Source: Phaeodactylibacter sp. | GTDB lineage: Bacteria; Bacteroidota; Bacteroidia; Chitinophagales; Saprospiraceae | DNA: 33,539 nucleotides | NCBI GenBank assembly: GCA_024102975.1 | Contig: JAGFJD010000299.1 | Coordinates: 1 to 33,539, forward strand | Direction of reading: 5' to 3' | In this document: positions 1-7,244 of the stretch, piece after piece | Layout of the letters: each line of letters begins with the position of its first letter | Numbering within the stretch: position 1 is the stretch's first letter | The notes under the pieces: model-generated | Told to the model about the DNA's origin: nothing | Databases searched by the model: none | What the model saw: only the letters and a program-made list of their open reading frames with translations | Program-made: the position numbers and the translations under genes

Positions 1-1
1 G

Positions 2-115
2 GGCGTGGTGCTGCAGTGCGAAGGTGCCGGCGAACGGGCAAGGGTCCAGGTGAACTTCCCGGAAGGGGCAAAGTGGCTCATGCTCGGCTACGCCAACCTG
101 GAAGCGCTCGACTAG
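2..115 (+). CDS. uvrD: DNA helicase II (UvrD), C-terminal end only
   Basis: This is the last 38 codons of a gene entering from the left edge, ending in TAG at 113-115. The peptide contains EGAGERARVQVNF and GAKWLMLGYANLE. It aligns by eye with the extreme C-terminus of gammaproteobacterial UvrD (EGSGEHSRLQVAF...GIKWLVAAYARLE in E. coli), the 3'-5' superfamily 1 helicase of mismatch and nucleotide-excision repair. Bacteroidota UvrD/PcrA proteins end differently as far as I recall. GC is high and codons end almost only in G or C, unlike the rest of the window. This supports a foreign or chimeric left end. Only the tail is present, so nothing can be said about its activity. Confidence 0.8.
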   Translation, partial: GVVLQCEGAGERARVQVNFPEGAKWLMLGYANLEALD

Positions 116-167
116 CCACGATTCGAAACGGCCGGGCGGCCCTCTCAACAACGAGACTGAAGACATC

Positions 168-1301
168 ATGATGACGATCCTGCGACTCCTGGCGACCGCA
201 ATGGCGATCGCGATCACCCTGGCGTTGTCCGCCTGCGGCCAGCCCTCTCCGGGTGCCTCCGCGCCGGCAGCCGGTGAGACCGCGGCGCCGACCGTCCACC
301 GCTGGAAGCTCATCACCACCTGGCCGAAGAACCTGCCGGCGTTGGGCACCGCGCCGGAGCGGATGGCGGATCGGATCCGGGAGATGTCGGCCGGCCGGCT
401 CGACATCAAGGTCTATGGCGCCGGCGAGCTGGTGGGTGCTTTCGAGGTCTTCGATGCGGTCTCTCAGGGTACCGCGGAGATGGGCAACGGCGCGTCCTAC
501 TACTGGCGCAGCAAGCTGCCCATCGCGGCCGTCTTCTCCTCGGTGCCCTTTGGTCTGACGGCACAGGAGATGAACGGCTGGCTGCACTATGGCGGCGGCA
601 TGGAACTCTGGCGCGAGCTGTACGAACCGTTCGGCATCGTTCCCATGGCGGCGGGCAACACCGGCGTGCAGATGGGCGGCTGGTTCAACCGGGAGATCAA
701 CAGTATCGGCGACCTTAAAGGGCTGAAGATGCGCATCCCCGGCCTGGGAGGCAAGGTGCTGGAAAAGGCCGGCGGCGCTCCGGTCTTATTGGCCGGCGGA
801 GAGATTTATACCGGGCTGGAGCGCGGCGTCATCGACGCCACCGAATGGCTGGGGCCTTACCACGACACCCTCATGGGCTTCCAGGATATCGCCAGGTACT
901 ATTACACGCCCGGCTGGCACGAGACGGGCACCATGCTGGAGTTTTTCGCCAACAAAGAAGTATACGACAAACTGCCCGCCGACCTGCAGGCAATACTGAA
1001 GAGCGCCGCTGCCTGGTCCAACCTCTGGACGCTCTCCCAGATGGAAGCGAAAAACGCCGGAGCGCTGACTACCTTGCTGGAGAAAGGCGTTGCCATCCGG
1101 AAATTTCCGCGGGAGGTGCTGGATAAACTACGCCAATACACCATCGAAGTAATCGATGATATGGCAGCCGGCGACCCCTTCAGCCGGAAAGTCTACGCAT
1201 CATACGATGCGTTCCGGAGAAAGGCGGCAAATTACTCCCTGATCACCGAGAAGGAGTTCTACGAAAAAATACAGACGGGAGGAGAGCTGGATCTTGGGTA
1301 A
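168..1301 (+). CDS. dctP: TRAP transporter solute-binding protein DctP (2-oxoacid/monocarboxylate type), compositionally hybrid
   Basis: The 377-aa protein is a periplasmic substrate-binding subunit of a TRAP transporter. The N-terminus is a lipoprotein signal (LALSAC lipobox, Cys about residue 23). Family motifs follow: TTWPKNLPALG, GELVGAFEVFDAVSQG, GNTGVQMGGWFN, LKGLKMRIPGLGG and GGEIYTGLERGVIDATEWLGPY. The last is typical of the TakP-like alpha-keto-acid-binding branch, so pyruvate, lactate or similar acids are likely ligands (inference). Full family length and one open frame. Oddity: up to about position 650-700 the DNA is very GC-rich with proteobacterial codon use, and afterwards it takes on the A/T-tolerant style of the rest of the window. 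The switch falls in a highly conserved block. The membrane partners dctQ/dctM lie 1 kb away on the opposite strand. Confidence 0.9.
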   Translation: MMTILRLLATAMAIAITLALSACGQPSPGASAPAAGETAAPTVHRWKLITTWPKNLPALGTAPERMADRIREMSAGRLDIKVYGAGELVGAFEVFDAVSQGTAEMGNGASYYWRSKLPIAAVFSSVPFGLTAQEMNGWLHYGGGMELWRELYEPFGIVPMAAGNTGVQMGGWFNREINSIGDLKGLKMRIPGLGGKVLEKAGGAPVLLAGGEIYTGLERGVIDATEWLGPYHDTLMGFQDIARYYYTPGWHETGTMLEFFANKEVYDKLPADLQAILKSAAAWSNLWTLSQMEAKNAGALTTLLEKGVAIRKFPREVLDKLRQYTIEVIDDMAAGDPFSRKVYASYDAFRRKAANYSLITEKEFYEKIQTGGELDLG

Positions 1302-1430
1302 GGGGCTTAGAAAAAAATAACCGTTACATTCTGGCCGGGCCTTTTCCTTTCATGCCTTGTTGGCAAACCAGTCGCGTAGCCAGTTCACCCAACGAATAAC
1401 CCGCTTCGTTCGTCCTGAAGAGAAAAGACT

Positions 1431-2174
1431 ATGAAAACATTTCTCTTGACCAGCCTTTTCTGTTTCTTCGTTTATGCCGGCCAGGCCTGTTCCTGCATTT
1501 ACATTTCCGATTATTTCTGCCCGACGGCCAGTTGGTTCAATGACAATGCGCAAGGCACCACGCTTTATATTGCCCAGGTAAGAGTGACGAGTATTTATGG
1601 TTACCACATGGACGTGGAGGTTGTCGACAACCTGCAAAACACCATACCCGACAGCGAGGTCACCATCCTCGGCCAGGATGGGCTGAATTGCAACGAGTGG
1701 CTGGGGCCTTTCTCGGAAGGCGGGTTCTACATCCTTGCTGTCTACAAGAGCGACTGGGAAGAAGGCGTTTACGACCTCAACGGGTGCGGCCGCTTCTGGC
1801 TGCCTGTCAACGGAGGCCAGGTGGAGGGCAACATCAGCGAGCAAACACAGGAACAAAGCTACGCCGAGTTCAAACACAGTGTGGCTCAGTGCGCTGGCCT
1901 GACGCCGGCAGAAGAGCCGGATCCTGCTGCTCTCCTACTCTACCCCAACCCCACTTCTGGCGCGCTCTTCATCGACGGGCTGGCGCCGGGTACAAGCATG
2001 GCCTACACCATATATAACAGCCACGGCCAATTGCTCCGGGCCGGGCAAGTGGATGCCCGCGTCTTAGCGGGCCTTTCGCTGTCGGGCCTGCCGGATGGGA
2101 TTTACCTGCTGCGCCTGCTGTCTCCTGCCGGCAAGGCGGTGCTGACGCGGCGGATCGTTTTGGGACAGGATTGA
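1431..2174 (+). CDS. Secreted cysteine-rich protein with T9SS type A sorting domain (NTR/TIMP-like N-terminus)
   Basis: The 247-aa protein starts with a signal peptide (MKTFLLTSLFCFFVYAGQA) followed at once by CSC, as in netrin/TIMP-like (NTR) domains that begin with a CxC. The body, with scattered Cys (SDYFCP, GLNCNEW, LNGCGRFW, VAQCAG) and short beta-strand-like stretches, fits a small disulfide-bonded secreted domain; the NTR assignment is by eye and tentative. From about residue 170 there is a classical Por secretion system C-terminal domain: LLLYPNPTSGALFIDGL, then YTIYNSHGQLLRAG and LPDGIYLLRLL near the end. That domain targets proteins through the type IX system to the cell surface or medium and marks the host as Bacteroidota. 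It sits between dctP and the convergent dctM. Function unknown. Confidence 0.85.
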   Translation: MKTFLLTSLFCFFVYAGQACSCIYISDYFCPTASWFNDNAQGTTLYIAQVRVTSIYGYHMDVEVVDNLQNTIPDSEVTILGQDGLNCNEWLGPFSEGGFYILAVYKSDWEEGVYDLNGCGRFWLPVNGGQVEGNISEQTQEQSYAEFKHSVAQCAGLTPAEEPDPAALLLYPNPTSGALFIDGLAPGTSMAYTIYNSHGQLLRAGQVDARVLAGLSLSGLPDGIYLLRLLSPAGKAVLTRRIVLGQD

Positions 2175-2226
2175 CGGGGTTTGACACAACAGTGTTGAAC
2201 AAACGTACTATTTAAAGACAGGATTT

Positions 2227-2272
2227 ACCCTGTGAAATAGCCCTGAGAGAGCCACCAATTATTTCACAGGGT
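2227..2272. terminator. 13-bp perfect inverted repeat between convergent genes, probable terminator
   Basis: ACCCTGTGAAATA at 2227-2239 is exactly inverted at 2260-2272, with a 20-nt loop. It lies between the stop of the T9SS protein (+) and the stop of dctM (-), where a bidirectional terminator would be expected. There is no T-tract, so it is not a textbook intrinsic terminator. The sequence continues as GTGAACAAGATTATCAGGATT, which resembles dispersed intergenic repeats of Bacteroidota, so it may instead be a repeat fragment. Confidence 0.45.
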
Positions 2273-2312
2273 GAACAAGATTATCAGGATTCCATCAGTT
2301 TTACCTCTTCCT

Positions 2313-3617
2313 TCAATCAATAAAAACATATACCACTTCCGGGAACAAGATAACGGCCAGAAGGAAAAGGAGCTGGATGATGACGAACGGCACTATACCC
2401 CGGTACAGGTGGCCGGTGGTAACGCCGGGAGGGGCTACCCCCTTCAGGTAGAAGAGCGAGAAGCCGAAGGGAGGAGAAAGGAAAGACGTCTGCAGGTTGA
2501 GGCCCAGCAGCACGCCAATCCAGACCAGGTCGATGCCGAACTGTACGAATATGGGCGCGACGACCGGAACGATGATGAAGACGATTTCGATAAAGTCGAT
2601 GAAAAAACCGGCGACAAAAACGACAACCATCACCAGGGCGAGGAAAGCGGTGGCCGAAAGGTTGGCGCCTTTGATGAGGCTGACCAGGTACTCGTCTCCG
2701 TTCATTTCCCGGAAAACGAAGGAGAAGGTCGTAGCGCCCAGCAGGATGATAAACACCATGCTGGTCAGGTGGGTCGTTTCCCTGCCCACGACTTTCAGTA
2801 CTTCCAGGCTGAATTTTCCCTGGATGGCAGTAAGGATGGTGGCCCCCAGGGCCCCTACTGCTGCCGCTTCGGTCGGCGAGGCGATGCCGGCAAAGATAGA
2901 CCCCAGCACGGCTACGATCAGGAAAAGCGGCAGGACAAAAGCCTGAACCACTTTTCGCCAGTAGCCTTCTTTTTTAAATTCCCGTATCTCTTCGGCCGGC
3001 ATGCCGGGCGCAGACCGGGGCCGCAGGGAAGCGATGAGGATAATATAGGCAACATAGGCCAGGACCAACAGGAAGCCTGGCAGGAGGGCGGCGGCGAACA
3101 GGTCGCCTACCGAAACGTTCAATACGCTGCCCAACAGCACCAGCACCACCGAGGGCGGGATAATCTGCCCCAGCGTGCCGGAAGCGGCGATCGTGCCGGT
3201 CGCCAGTTCCGGGCTGTAGCCCCGCTTTAACATCGTCGGCAAGCTGATCAGGCCCATCGTGATTACGGTGGCGCCCACAATCCCCGTCGAAGCGGCCAGC
3301 AATGCGCCCACGATCACCACGCTGATGGCCAGCCCGCCTTTGAGCTTGCCGAAGAGGATGGCCATGGTTTCCAGCAGGCTTTCCGCCAGGCCTGATTTTT
3401 CCAGCATGATGCCCATGTAGATGAAAAGGGGGACAGCCAGTAGGACATAGTTGCTAACCACGCCCATGATCCGGGGAGGCAGGGCGGCAAATGCTACGGG
3501 ATCGAGAAAAAGCAGGGCATAAATGATGGAAATGCCGCCCAGGGTGAATGCGACAGGATACCCGTAAAGGATGAGCAGAAAGATGCTGATGAAGAGGATG
3601 ATGGCCAGGATTTCCAT
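2313..3617 (-). CDS. dctM: TRAP transporter large permease DctM
   Basis: The 434-aa integral membrane protein has about 12 hydrophobic segments over its whole length, the normal size for DctM. Recognisable family stretches include GYPVAFTLGG near the N-terminus, the SGLAESLL region, AASTGIVGATVITMG, TIAASGTLGQIIPPSVVLVLLG, SPTEAAAVGA and NLQTSFLSPPFGFSLFYLKGVAP. It is the main transport subunit, driving sodium-coupled import of an organic acid delivered by DctP. Its ATG overlaps the dctQ stop by one base (TAATG), indicating translational coupling. It converges on the T9SS protein gene. The match to the dctP at 168-1301 is inferred from proximity; the two sit on opposite strands. Confidence 0.95.
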   Translation of the reverse strand: MEILAIILFISIFLLILYGYPVAFTLGGISIIYALLFLDPVAFAALPPRIMGVVSNYVLLAVPLFIYMGIMLEKSGLAESLLETMAILFGKLKGGLAISVVIVGALLAASTGIVGATVITMGLISLPTMLKRGYSPELATGTIAASGTLGQIIPPSVVLVLLGSVLNVSVGDLFAAALLPGFLLVLAYVAYIILIASLRPRSAPGMPAEEIREFKKEGYWRKVVQAFVLPLFLIVAVLGSIFAGIASPTEAAAVGALGATILTAIQGKFSLEVLKVVGRETTHLTSMVFIILLGATTFSFVFREMNGDEYLVSLIKGANLSATAFLALVMVVVFVAGFFIDFIEIVFIIVPVVAPIFVQFGIDLVWIGVLLGLNLQTSFLSPPFGFSLFYLKGVAPPGVTTGHLYRGIVPFVIIQLLFLLAVILFPEVVYVFID

Positions 3618-4174
3618 TACAGGTTTTCTTTTGAGAGGTCCTCGGATTCCGGCGGTGCAGGCTCTTTGTGCCCGCTCAGGATCAAAGCAGCATCAATGAG
3701 GCTGGCAATGCCCTGCAGCAGCAGCAAAAAAGCGCCGAGCGTAATCGCAAATTTGATCACATAACGGGCGGGCAGGCCGCCGGGGTCGGGAGAGGTCTCT
3801 CCGATCTTGTAGGAGATCAGCGCGTAATCATAGGAAGCGTAGATCAGGAGCGCGCTCCACGGGACGAGGAAGAGGATGCCGCCCAGCAGGTTGGCCAGCG
3901 CCTGGTCGCGGGGAGAGAAGTCGGCATAGAACAGGTCGACCCGCACGTGCCGGTCGTGCCGGAAGGCATAACCCGCGCCCAGCAGGAAAATAAGGGCAAA
4001 GAGGTGCCACTCCAATTCCATGACCCAGGCGCTGGTGTCGCTGAGCAAATAGCGGGTGAAGACATCAAAGCAGACCAGTACGACCAGGGCGGTGTTGAGC
4101 CAGGACACACCCCGGCCTACCCATTCGTTGAGGCGGTGGATGGCAGCAGACAAGCCTTCGAGCAGTCGAACCAT
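3617..4174 (-). CDS. dctQ: TRAP transporter small permease DctQ
   Basis: Small four-helix membrane subunit of the TRAP transporter, operonic with dctM. Hydrophobic helices lie in SWLNTALVVLVCFDVFTRYL, ELEWHLFALIFLLGAGYAF, GILFLVPWSALLIYASYDY and VIKFAITLGAFLLLLQGIASL. Typical DctQ motifs DVFTRYL, WVMELEWHLFALIFLLGAGYAFR and HVRVDLFY are present. I chose the internal ATG at 4174 (MVRLLEGLSAAIHRLNEW), giving 185 aa, because the upstream extension to 4249 (MKGDGNVPWP...) adds 25 residues that do not resemble the family. A weak AGGTGG before 4249 means the longer form cannot be excluded. The C-terminal tail is acidic and soluble. Confidence 0.9.
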   Translation of the reverse strand: MVRLLEGLSAAIHRLNEWVGRGVSWLNTALVVLVCFDVFTRYLLSDTSAWVMELEWHLFALIFLLGAGYAFRHDRHVRVDLFYADFSPRDQALANLLGGILFLVPWSALLIYASYDYALISYKIGETSPDPGGLPARYVIKFAITLGAFLLLLQGIASLIDAALILSGHKEPAPPESEDLSKENL

Positions 4175-4314
4175 AAGAGCGGTGTTTATTTCCCGGGAAA
4201 TCAAGTAAGAGGAGAAGGAGGGCCATGGCACGTTTCCATCTCCTTTCATTACGGGCCACCTGAAGCTTGCCCGGCTAAGGCACGAAGACGGGGTAGCCCG
4301 TCCGAAAAATAAGG

Positions 4315-4350
4315 AAAAAGCCCTTCTGAAAAAATTCGGAAGGGCTTTTT
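4315..4350 (-). terminator. Rho-independent terminator of the glucosaminidase gene
   Basis: On the minus strand a 13-bp stem (AAGCCCTTCCGAA with TTCAGAAGGGCTT, one G-T pair) closes a 4-nt loop and is followed by a T-run. It lies 14 nt past the stop of the 4364-5224 gene. The plus-strand reading also has a T-run, so it may act in both directions. Confidence 0.85.
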
Positions 4351-4363
4351 TATGTTACAGGCG

Positions 4364-5224
4364 CTAGCGGTCGTATCGGCCCAAATCCAGGAATTCGATG
4401 ATCTGGATCAGTTTTTCGGCGTAGCGTTTGTCGGTAGCATAACCGGCTTTCTTCAGGCCGTGGGCCCATCGCTTGTAGTCCGTTTTGCGCAATTTCAGCA
4501 GGTGTTTATACCGGGCGCTTGTGAGCAGGATGGAATGCTCCCGGTAGCTCTCCCCGGGGGAGCCGAAAACGCGGAACATGTCGTAGATGTCGTCGTCGGT
4601 ATAATTCCGGCAGGTGCAGCCGCGGCATTTACTGCGGCATTTGATGCCGAAGTGGTTGTTGGATTCCTGTGCCAGGCGGCTGTCGCCGGCGTTGGATTCG
4701 AGCAGGCCCTGGGCCAGGGTGATGCTGGCCGGTATGCCGTACTCCTGCATTTCCCGTAGGGCGGCCGGCGCGTACTGTTCCACATAGCGCTTGCAGTTGT
4801 CTATTTTTTGCTGCACGATATCGGGGTGTATATTATGGCGGCGGCCGTAGTCCGGGCTCAGCACAAAGGTCAGGTTTGAAAAATCATTGGCCTTGCGGCT
4901 GTCCCATTGTTTTTTCTCCTGCTTCCGGCCGGCAGGAGTTGCCAGGAGCGACACGTTGCGGGGTTCGTTATCCTGATAGCTGGCCGGCAGCGCTGCCGGC
5001 TGATAGGATTCCACCCCTTCCGGGCTGATGACCACCTGTTCCGCCATTCCCGCCGGGGCGGCGTTCAGGTTGAATTGAACGCTGACATCTTTAAAGAAAA
5101 GAACATACGCGCCCAGGCCCAGGAGCAGCCCCCTGAACCAGTTGCGGTTGATATATTCCGACGCTCCACGCAGGGAGGGCGCCGTTTCATTCTGCCGGGA
5201 GTAAGCGAGGGTATAGTCCGTCAT
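4364..5224 (-). CDS. Glucosaminidase domain protein (GH73/FlgJ-like peptidoglycan hydrolase)
   Basis: The 286-aa protein has one N-terminal membrane anchor (WFRGLLLGLGAYVLFF), a low-complexity linker of about 100 residues, and a C-terminal glucosaminidase domain: PAALREMQEYGIPASITLAQGLLESNAGDSRLAQESNNHFGIKC, then a Cys-rich insert (CRSKCRGCTC), FRVFGSPGESYREHSILL and the usual ending KKAGYATDKRYAEKLIQIIE. The Glu in LLESNAG is the expected catalytic acid. It should cleave N-acetylglucosaminyl bonds in peptidoglycan during growth or division. The start at 5224 (MTDYTLAYSRQ) is preferred over 5263 because an AAAGG sits just upstream and the promoter -7 box (5261-5268) would overlap the longer reading. 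The tight cluster of four cysteines in the active domain is a feature of some Bacteroidota members. Confidence 0.9.
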   Translation of the reverse strand: MTDYTLAYSRQNETAPSLRGASEYINRNWFRGLLLGLGAYVLFFKDVSVQFNLNAAPAGMAEQVVISPEGVESYQPAALPASYQDNEPRNVSLLATPAGRKQEKKQWDSRKANDFSNLTFVLSPDYGRRHNIHPDIVQQKIDNCKRYVEQYAPAALREMQEYGIPASITLAQGLLESNAGDSRLAQESNNHFGIKCRSKCRGCTCRNYTDDDIYDMFRVFGSPGESYREHSILLTSARYKHLLKLRKTDYKRWAHGLKKAGYATDKRYAEKLIQIIEFLDLGRYDR

Positions 5225-5260
5225 GCTCAACCTTTTGTGTTGTGGGAAAATCAGGTTGAG

Positions 5261-5291
5261 CAAAAATAAAACAAAAATGTTTTAAAGTCAA
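5261..5291 (-). promoter_or_regulatory. Bacteroidota-type promoter of the glucosaminidase gene
   Basis: On the minus strand TTG (5291-5289) is followed after 20 nt by TATTTTTG (5268-5261), an exact match to the Bacteroidota -33 TTG / -7 TANNTTTG pattern at the usual spacing. The -7 box lies about 37 nt upstream of the ATG at 5224 and is incompatible with the longer start at 5263. Confidence 0.7.
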
Positions 5292-5330
5292 TATTTAAAA
5301 ATTTTTTGTTTTAAAAACATCTATTTGGGT

Positions 5331-6218
5331 TCATTTGAACGCATCTGCCACGATCAGTTCCCTGCCGCCGTGCCTGTAATTGTAGAAGCCCTCGCCGGAC
5401 TTGACTCCCAGTTTGCCTGCAGCCACCATGTTCACCAGCAGCGGGCAGGGGGCGTATTTGGGGTTGCCGAAACCATGGTAAAGGACGTTCAGGATAGACA
5501 GGCAAACATCCAGCCCGATGAAGTCGGCCAGTTGCAGGGGCCCCATCGGGTGGGCCATGCCGAGTTTCATCACGGTATCGATCTCCTGCACGCCGGCGAT
5601 CCCTTCAAAGAGCGAGCAGATGGCCTCGTTGATCATCGGCATGAGGATGCGGTTGGAAACAAAGCCCGGATAATCGTTGACTTCGACCGGCACTTTGCCC
5701 AGTTTCTTCGACAGATCCATAACCGTGCCTGCTGTTGCATCGGAAGTGGCGTATCCGCGGATCACTTCGACCAGTTTCATGACGGGCACGGGGTTCATGA
5801 AGTGCATGCCGATGACCTGGGCAGGCCGTTGGGTAGAAGCGGCGATTTTCGTGATGGAGATACTGGAGGTATTGGTCGCCAGGATAGCATTGGGGGGAGC
5901 GTGCCGGTCCAGTTCCCGGAAGATCTCCAGCTTAAGCCCGACGTTTTCGGTGGCGGCTTCCACGGCCAGGTGCGCTTCCTTTACGGCCTGTGCCATGTCC
6001 GTAAAAGTGCTGATGCGCTGGAGGGTGGCATCCTGATCTTCCTGGCTGATCTTTTCTTTGGCCACCATGCGGGCGAGGTTCTTTTCTATGGTTGCCAGGC
6101 CCTTGTCGAGGGCTTCCCGAGAGATGTCGGCGAGGGCTACCTGGTAGCCGTTCATGGCAAACACGTGGGCGATGCCGTTGCCCATGGTGCCGGCGCCGAT
6201 AACTGTTATATTTTTCAT
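5331..6218 (-). CDS. 3-hydroxybutyryl-CoA / 3-hydroxyacyl-CoA dehydrogenase
   Basis: The 295-aa cytoplasmic enzyme of the Hbd/PaaH family oxidises (S)-3-hydroxyacyl-CoA with NAD(P) in fatty-acid or butanoate metabolism. The N-terminal Rossmann motif is VIGAGTMGNGIAHVFA (residues 6-21), then EAATENVGLK, the conserved LATNTSSISIT, the catalytic His in GMHFMNPVPVMKLVEVI, and the C-terminal dimerisation domain starting PGFVSNRILMPMINEAI and ending GVKSGEGFYNY. Length and motif order are normal. It stands alone on the minus strand with a hairpin terminator upstream at 6253-6284. No Shine-Dalgarno is evident, as is common in Bacteroidota. Short-chain specificity (hbd-like) is inferred from the single-domain size. 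Confidence 0.93.
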   Translation of the reverse strand: MKNITVIGAGTMGNGIAHVFAMNGYQVALADISREALDKGLATIEKNLARMVAKEKISQEDQDATLQRISTFTDMAQAVKEAHLAVEAATENVGLKLEIFRELDRHAPPNAILATNTSSISITKIAASTQRPAQVIGMHFMNPVPVMKLVEVIRGYATSDATAGTVMDLSKKLGKVPVEVNDYPGFVSNRILMPMINEAICSLFEGIAGVQEIDTVMKLGMAHPMGPLQLADFIGLDVCLSILNVLYHGFGNPKYAPCPLLVNMVAAGKLGVKSGEGFYNYRHGGRELIVADAFK

Positions 6219-6252
6219 TTCAGCTTTATTTGGTTTCGCTGCGAATATAAGG

Positions 6253-6284
6253 AAAAAGCCCGCGCGATTGTAAACGCGCGGGCT
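6253..6284 (-). terminator. Intrinsic terminator downstream of the HlyD-like remnant
   Basis: AGCCCGCGCG (6257-6266) pairs perfectly with CGCGCGGGCT (6275-6284) across an 8-nt loop. On the minus strand the stem is followed by TTTTT. It ends any transcript coming from the 6307-6685 remnant and separates it from the dehydrogenase gene. Confidence 0.85.
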
Positions 6285-6306
6285 CTTATCCGATTCGGGT
6301 GATTAC

Positions 6307-6685
6307 TTATTTTAAACGCCTGCCCACTTCGGGCCGCTCCAGCAAGGGCTGCCCTTGCTCAAAATCGTAAAGGGCGAACGGCCGCGCCCTTTTCCAGGTG
6401 CATACTGTGGTACCATGTGCCGGCGGCGAGGCTCAATGCATTGAGATGGAAATAGGCATTGGTGACACCGATGCACCGGGATTGCTCCAGCTGGGTCTGT
6501 ATCTTCTCGATCTCCGTTTGAACGTTGGCCATCTTGCCCGCCAGTTCGGTGCGGTCCAGTGACGCCACATATTCCCCTTTTTCGACGACGGTGCCCTCCG
6601 CAACCAGACTGGAAATGCTGGTTTCATAAATGCCCGCAGCCCGCATGCCCTGTGGCGCGTGGATTTTGATGCTTCGTTTGGCGGC
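6307..6685 (-). pseudogene. Broken remnant: HlyD-family adaptor fragment joined to an unidentified C-terminal fragment
   Basis: The open stretch begins after an in-frame TAG at 6686-6688, with KRSIKIHAPQGMRAAGIYETSISSL then VAEGTVVEKGEYVASLDRTELAGKM and a coiled-coil-like VQTEIEKIQTQLEQ. That is the biotinyl-lipoyl-like start of an HlyD/RND membrane fusion protein of efflux systems. The N-terminal membrane helix is missing, and the long hairpin and barrel domains after LEQSR are absent. Instead comes unrelated sequence (GVTNAYFHLNALSLAAGTWYHS). A frame change near 6380 restores a plausible tail, RPFALYDFEQGQPLLERPEVGRRLK, ending at TAA (6309-6307). So this is at least a double remnant, truncated on its 5' side about 20 bp from repeat copy 1. 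The identity of the second piece is unknown. Confidence 0.6.
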
Positions 6686-6705
6686 CTATAGTGGATGCCG
6701 CAGAT

Positions 6706-6810
6706 TTATACTGGCGAACGCGTGGTTTTGTCAGGAGCAAAACCAGCGATTCCAGTATATACTGACCCGGCGGGTTTTGTAGCCGACAAAACCTGCCGTG
6801 CGTCAGTATA
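6706..6810. repeat. 105-bp double-hairpin repeat, copy 1
   Basis: This 105-bp unit recurs at 15041-15145 in the same orientation with one difference (T here, G there, about position 6751). It contains two adjacent stem-loops. The first has outer arms TATACTGG/CCAGTATA and inner arms TGGTTTTG/CAAAACCA. The second has outer arms TATACTGAC/GTCAGTATA and inner arms CGGCGGGTTTTGT/ACAAAACCTGCCG. The two hairpins share a design and meet at GTATATAC. No coding capacity. This is REP/MITE-like architecture, here sitting between the HlyD remnant and the putative origin. Confidence 0.9.
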
Positions 6811-7244
6811 TAACAGACAAAAAAACGCTAGCGGACGAAGCAGCCGGCAGTCTGGTCAGCATGCCTGAAAACCAGCAGGTTAAACCAGATATCCACAACG
6901 GGTACCTTGTTATCCACATTCCGGGAGGAATAAGTTGGCCGCCGACGTTCATAGCGGCAACCTTCTCCGGGATGGACACAACGGGCAGGGTATTGTATTT
7001 ACACGCCCCCCCTCCAAAAAAATGCCAAAACTTTTCAACATCGGTTTTATGTTTAGATTATTTTTCCCAACTTTGTATTCCTCCGCTATAATGAAGGGCA
7101 CGGGACAAAACCACATGCGTAATAGCGGCTTTTGGGCAAAACATGCAATCCGCCGAACGCAGCCTTATGAACCTAACTTGCTGATACTCTAGGCTTTTTA
7201 GTCCAACACACACTTATTTGTTAACTACAGCATTATAACTGGCG
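6811..7244. other. Non-coding region upstream of dnaA, candidate replication origin
   Basis: No credible gene is seen in these 434 bases. A perfect DnaA box TTATCCACA lies at 6910-6918 and a one-mismatch box ATATCCACA at 6889-6897. Both point the same way and are 21 bp apart start to start (two helical turns). From about 7010 to 7085 the DNA turns AT-rich (runs such as TTTTATGTTTAGATTATTTTT), which could be an unwinding element. The region directly precedes dnaA. Only two boxes are clear, so the origin assignment is tentative, and the same stretch must also carry the dnaA promoter. Confidence 0.45.

Noticed and set aside
2271..3230. 319-aa plus-strand frame opposite dctM
   Set aside because: Low-complexity, charged composition mirrors the hydrophobic codons of dctM; no family features.
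6706..6810. Integron attC site as explanation of the double hairpin
   Set aside because: The size and palindromy fit loosely, but no RYYYAAC/GTTRRRY core pair is present and no integrase or cassette array is nearby.
6798..7091. 97-aa frame over the DnaA-box region
   Set aside because: It starts inside the repeat, has no ribosome site or homologue-like features, and covers the candidate origin; best explained as non-coding.
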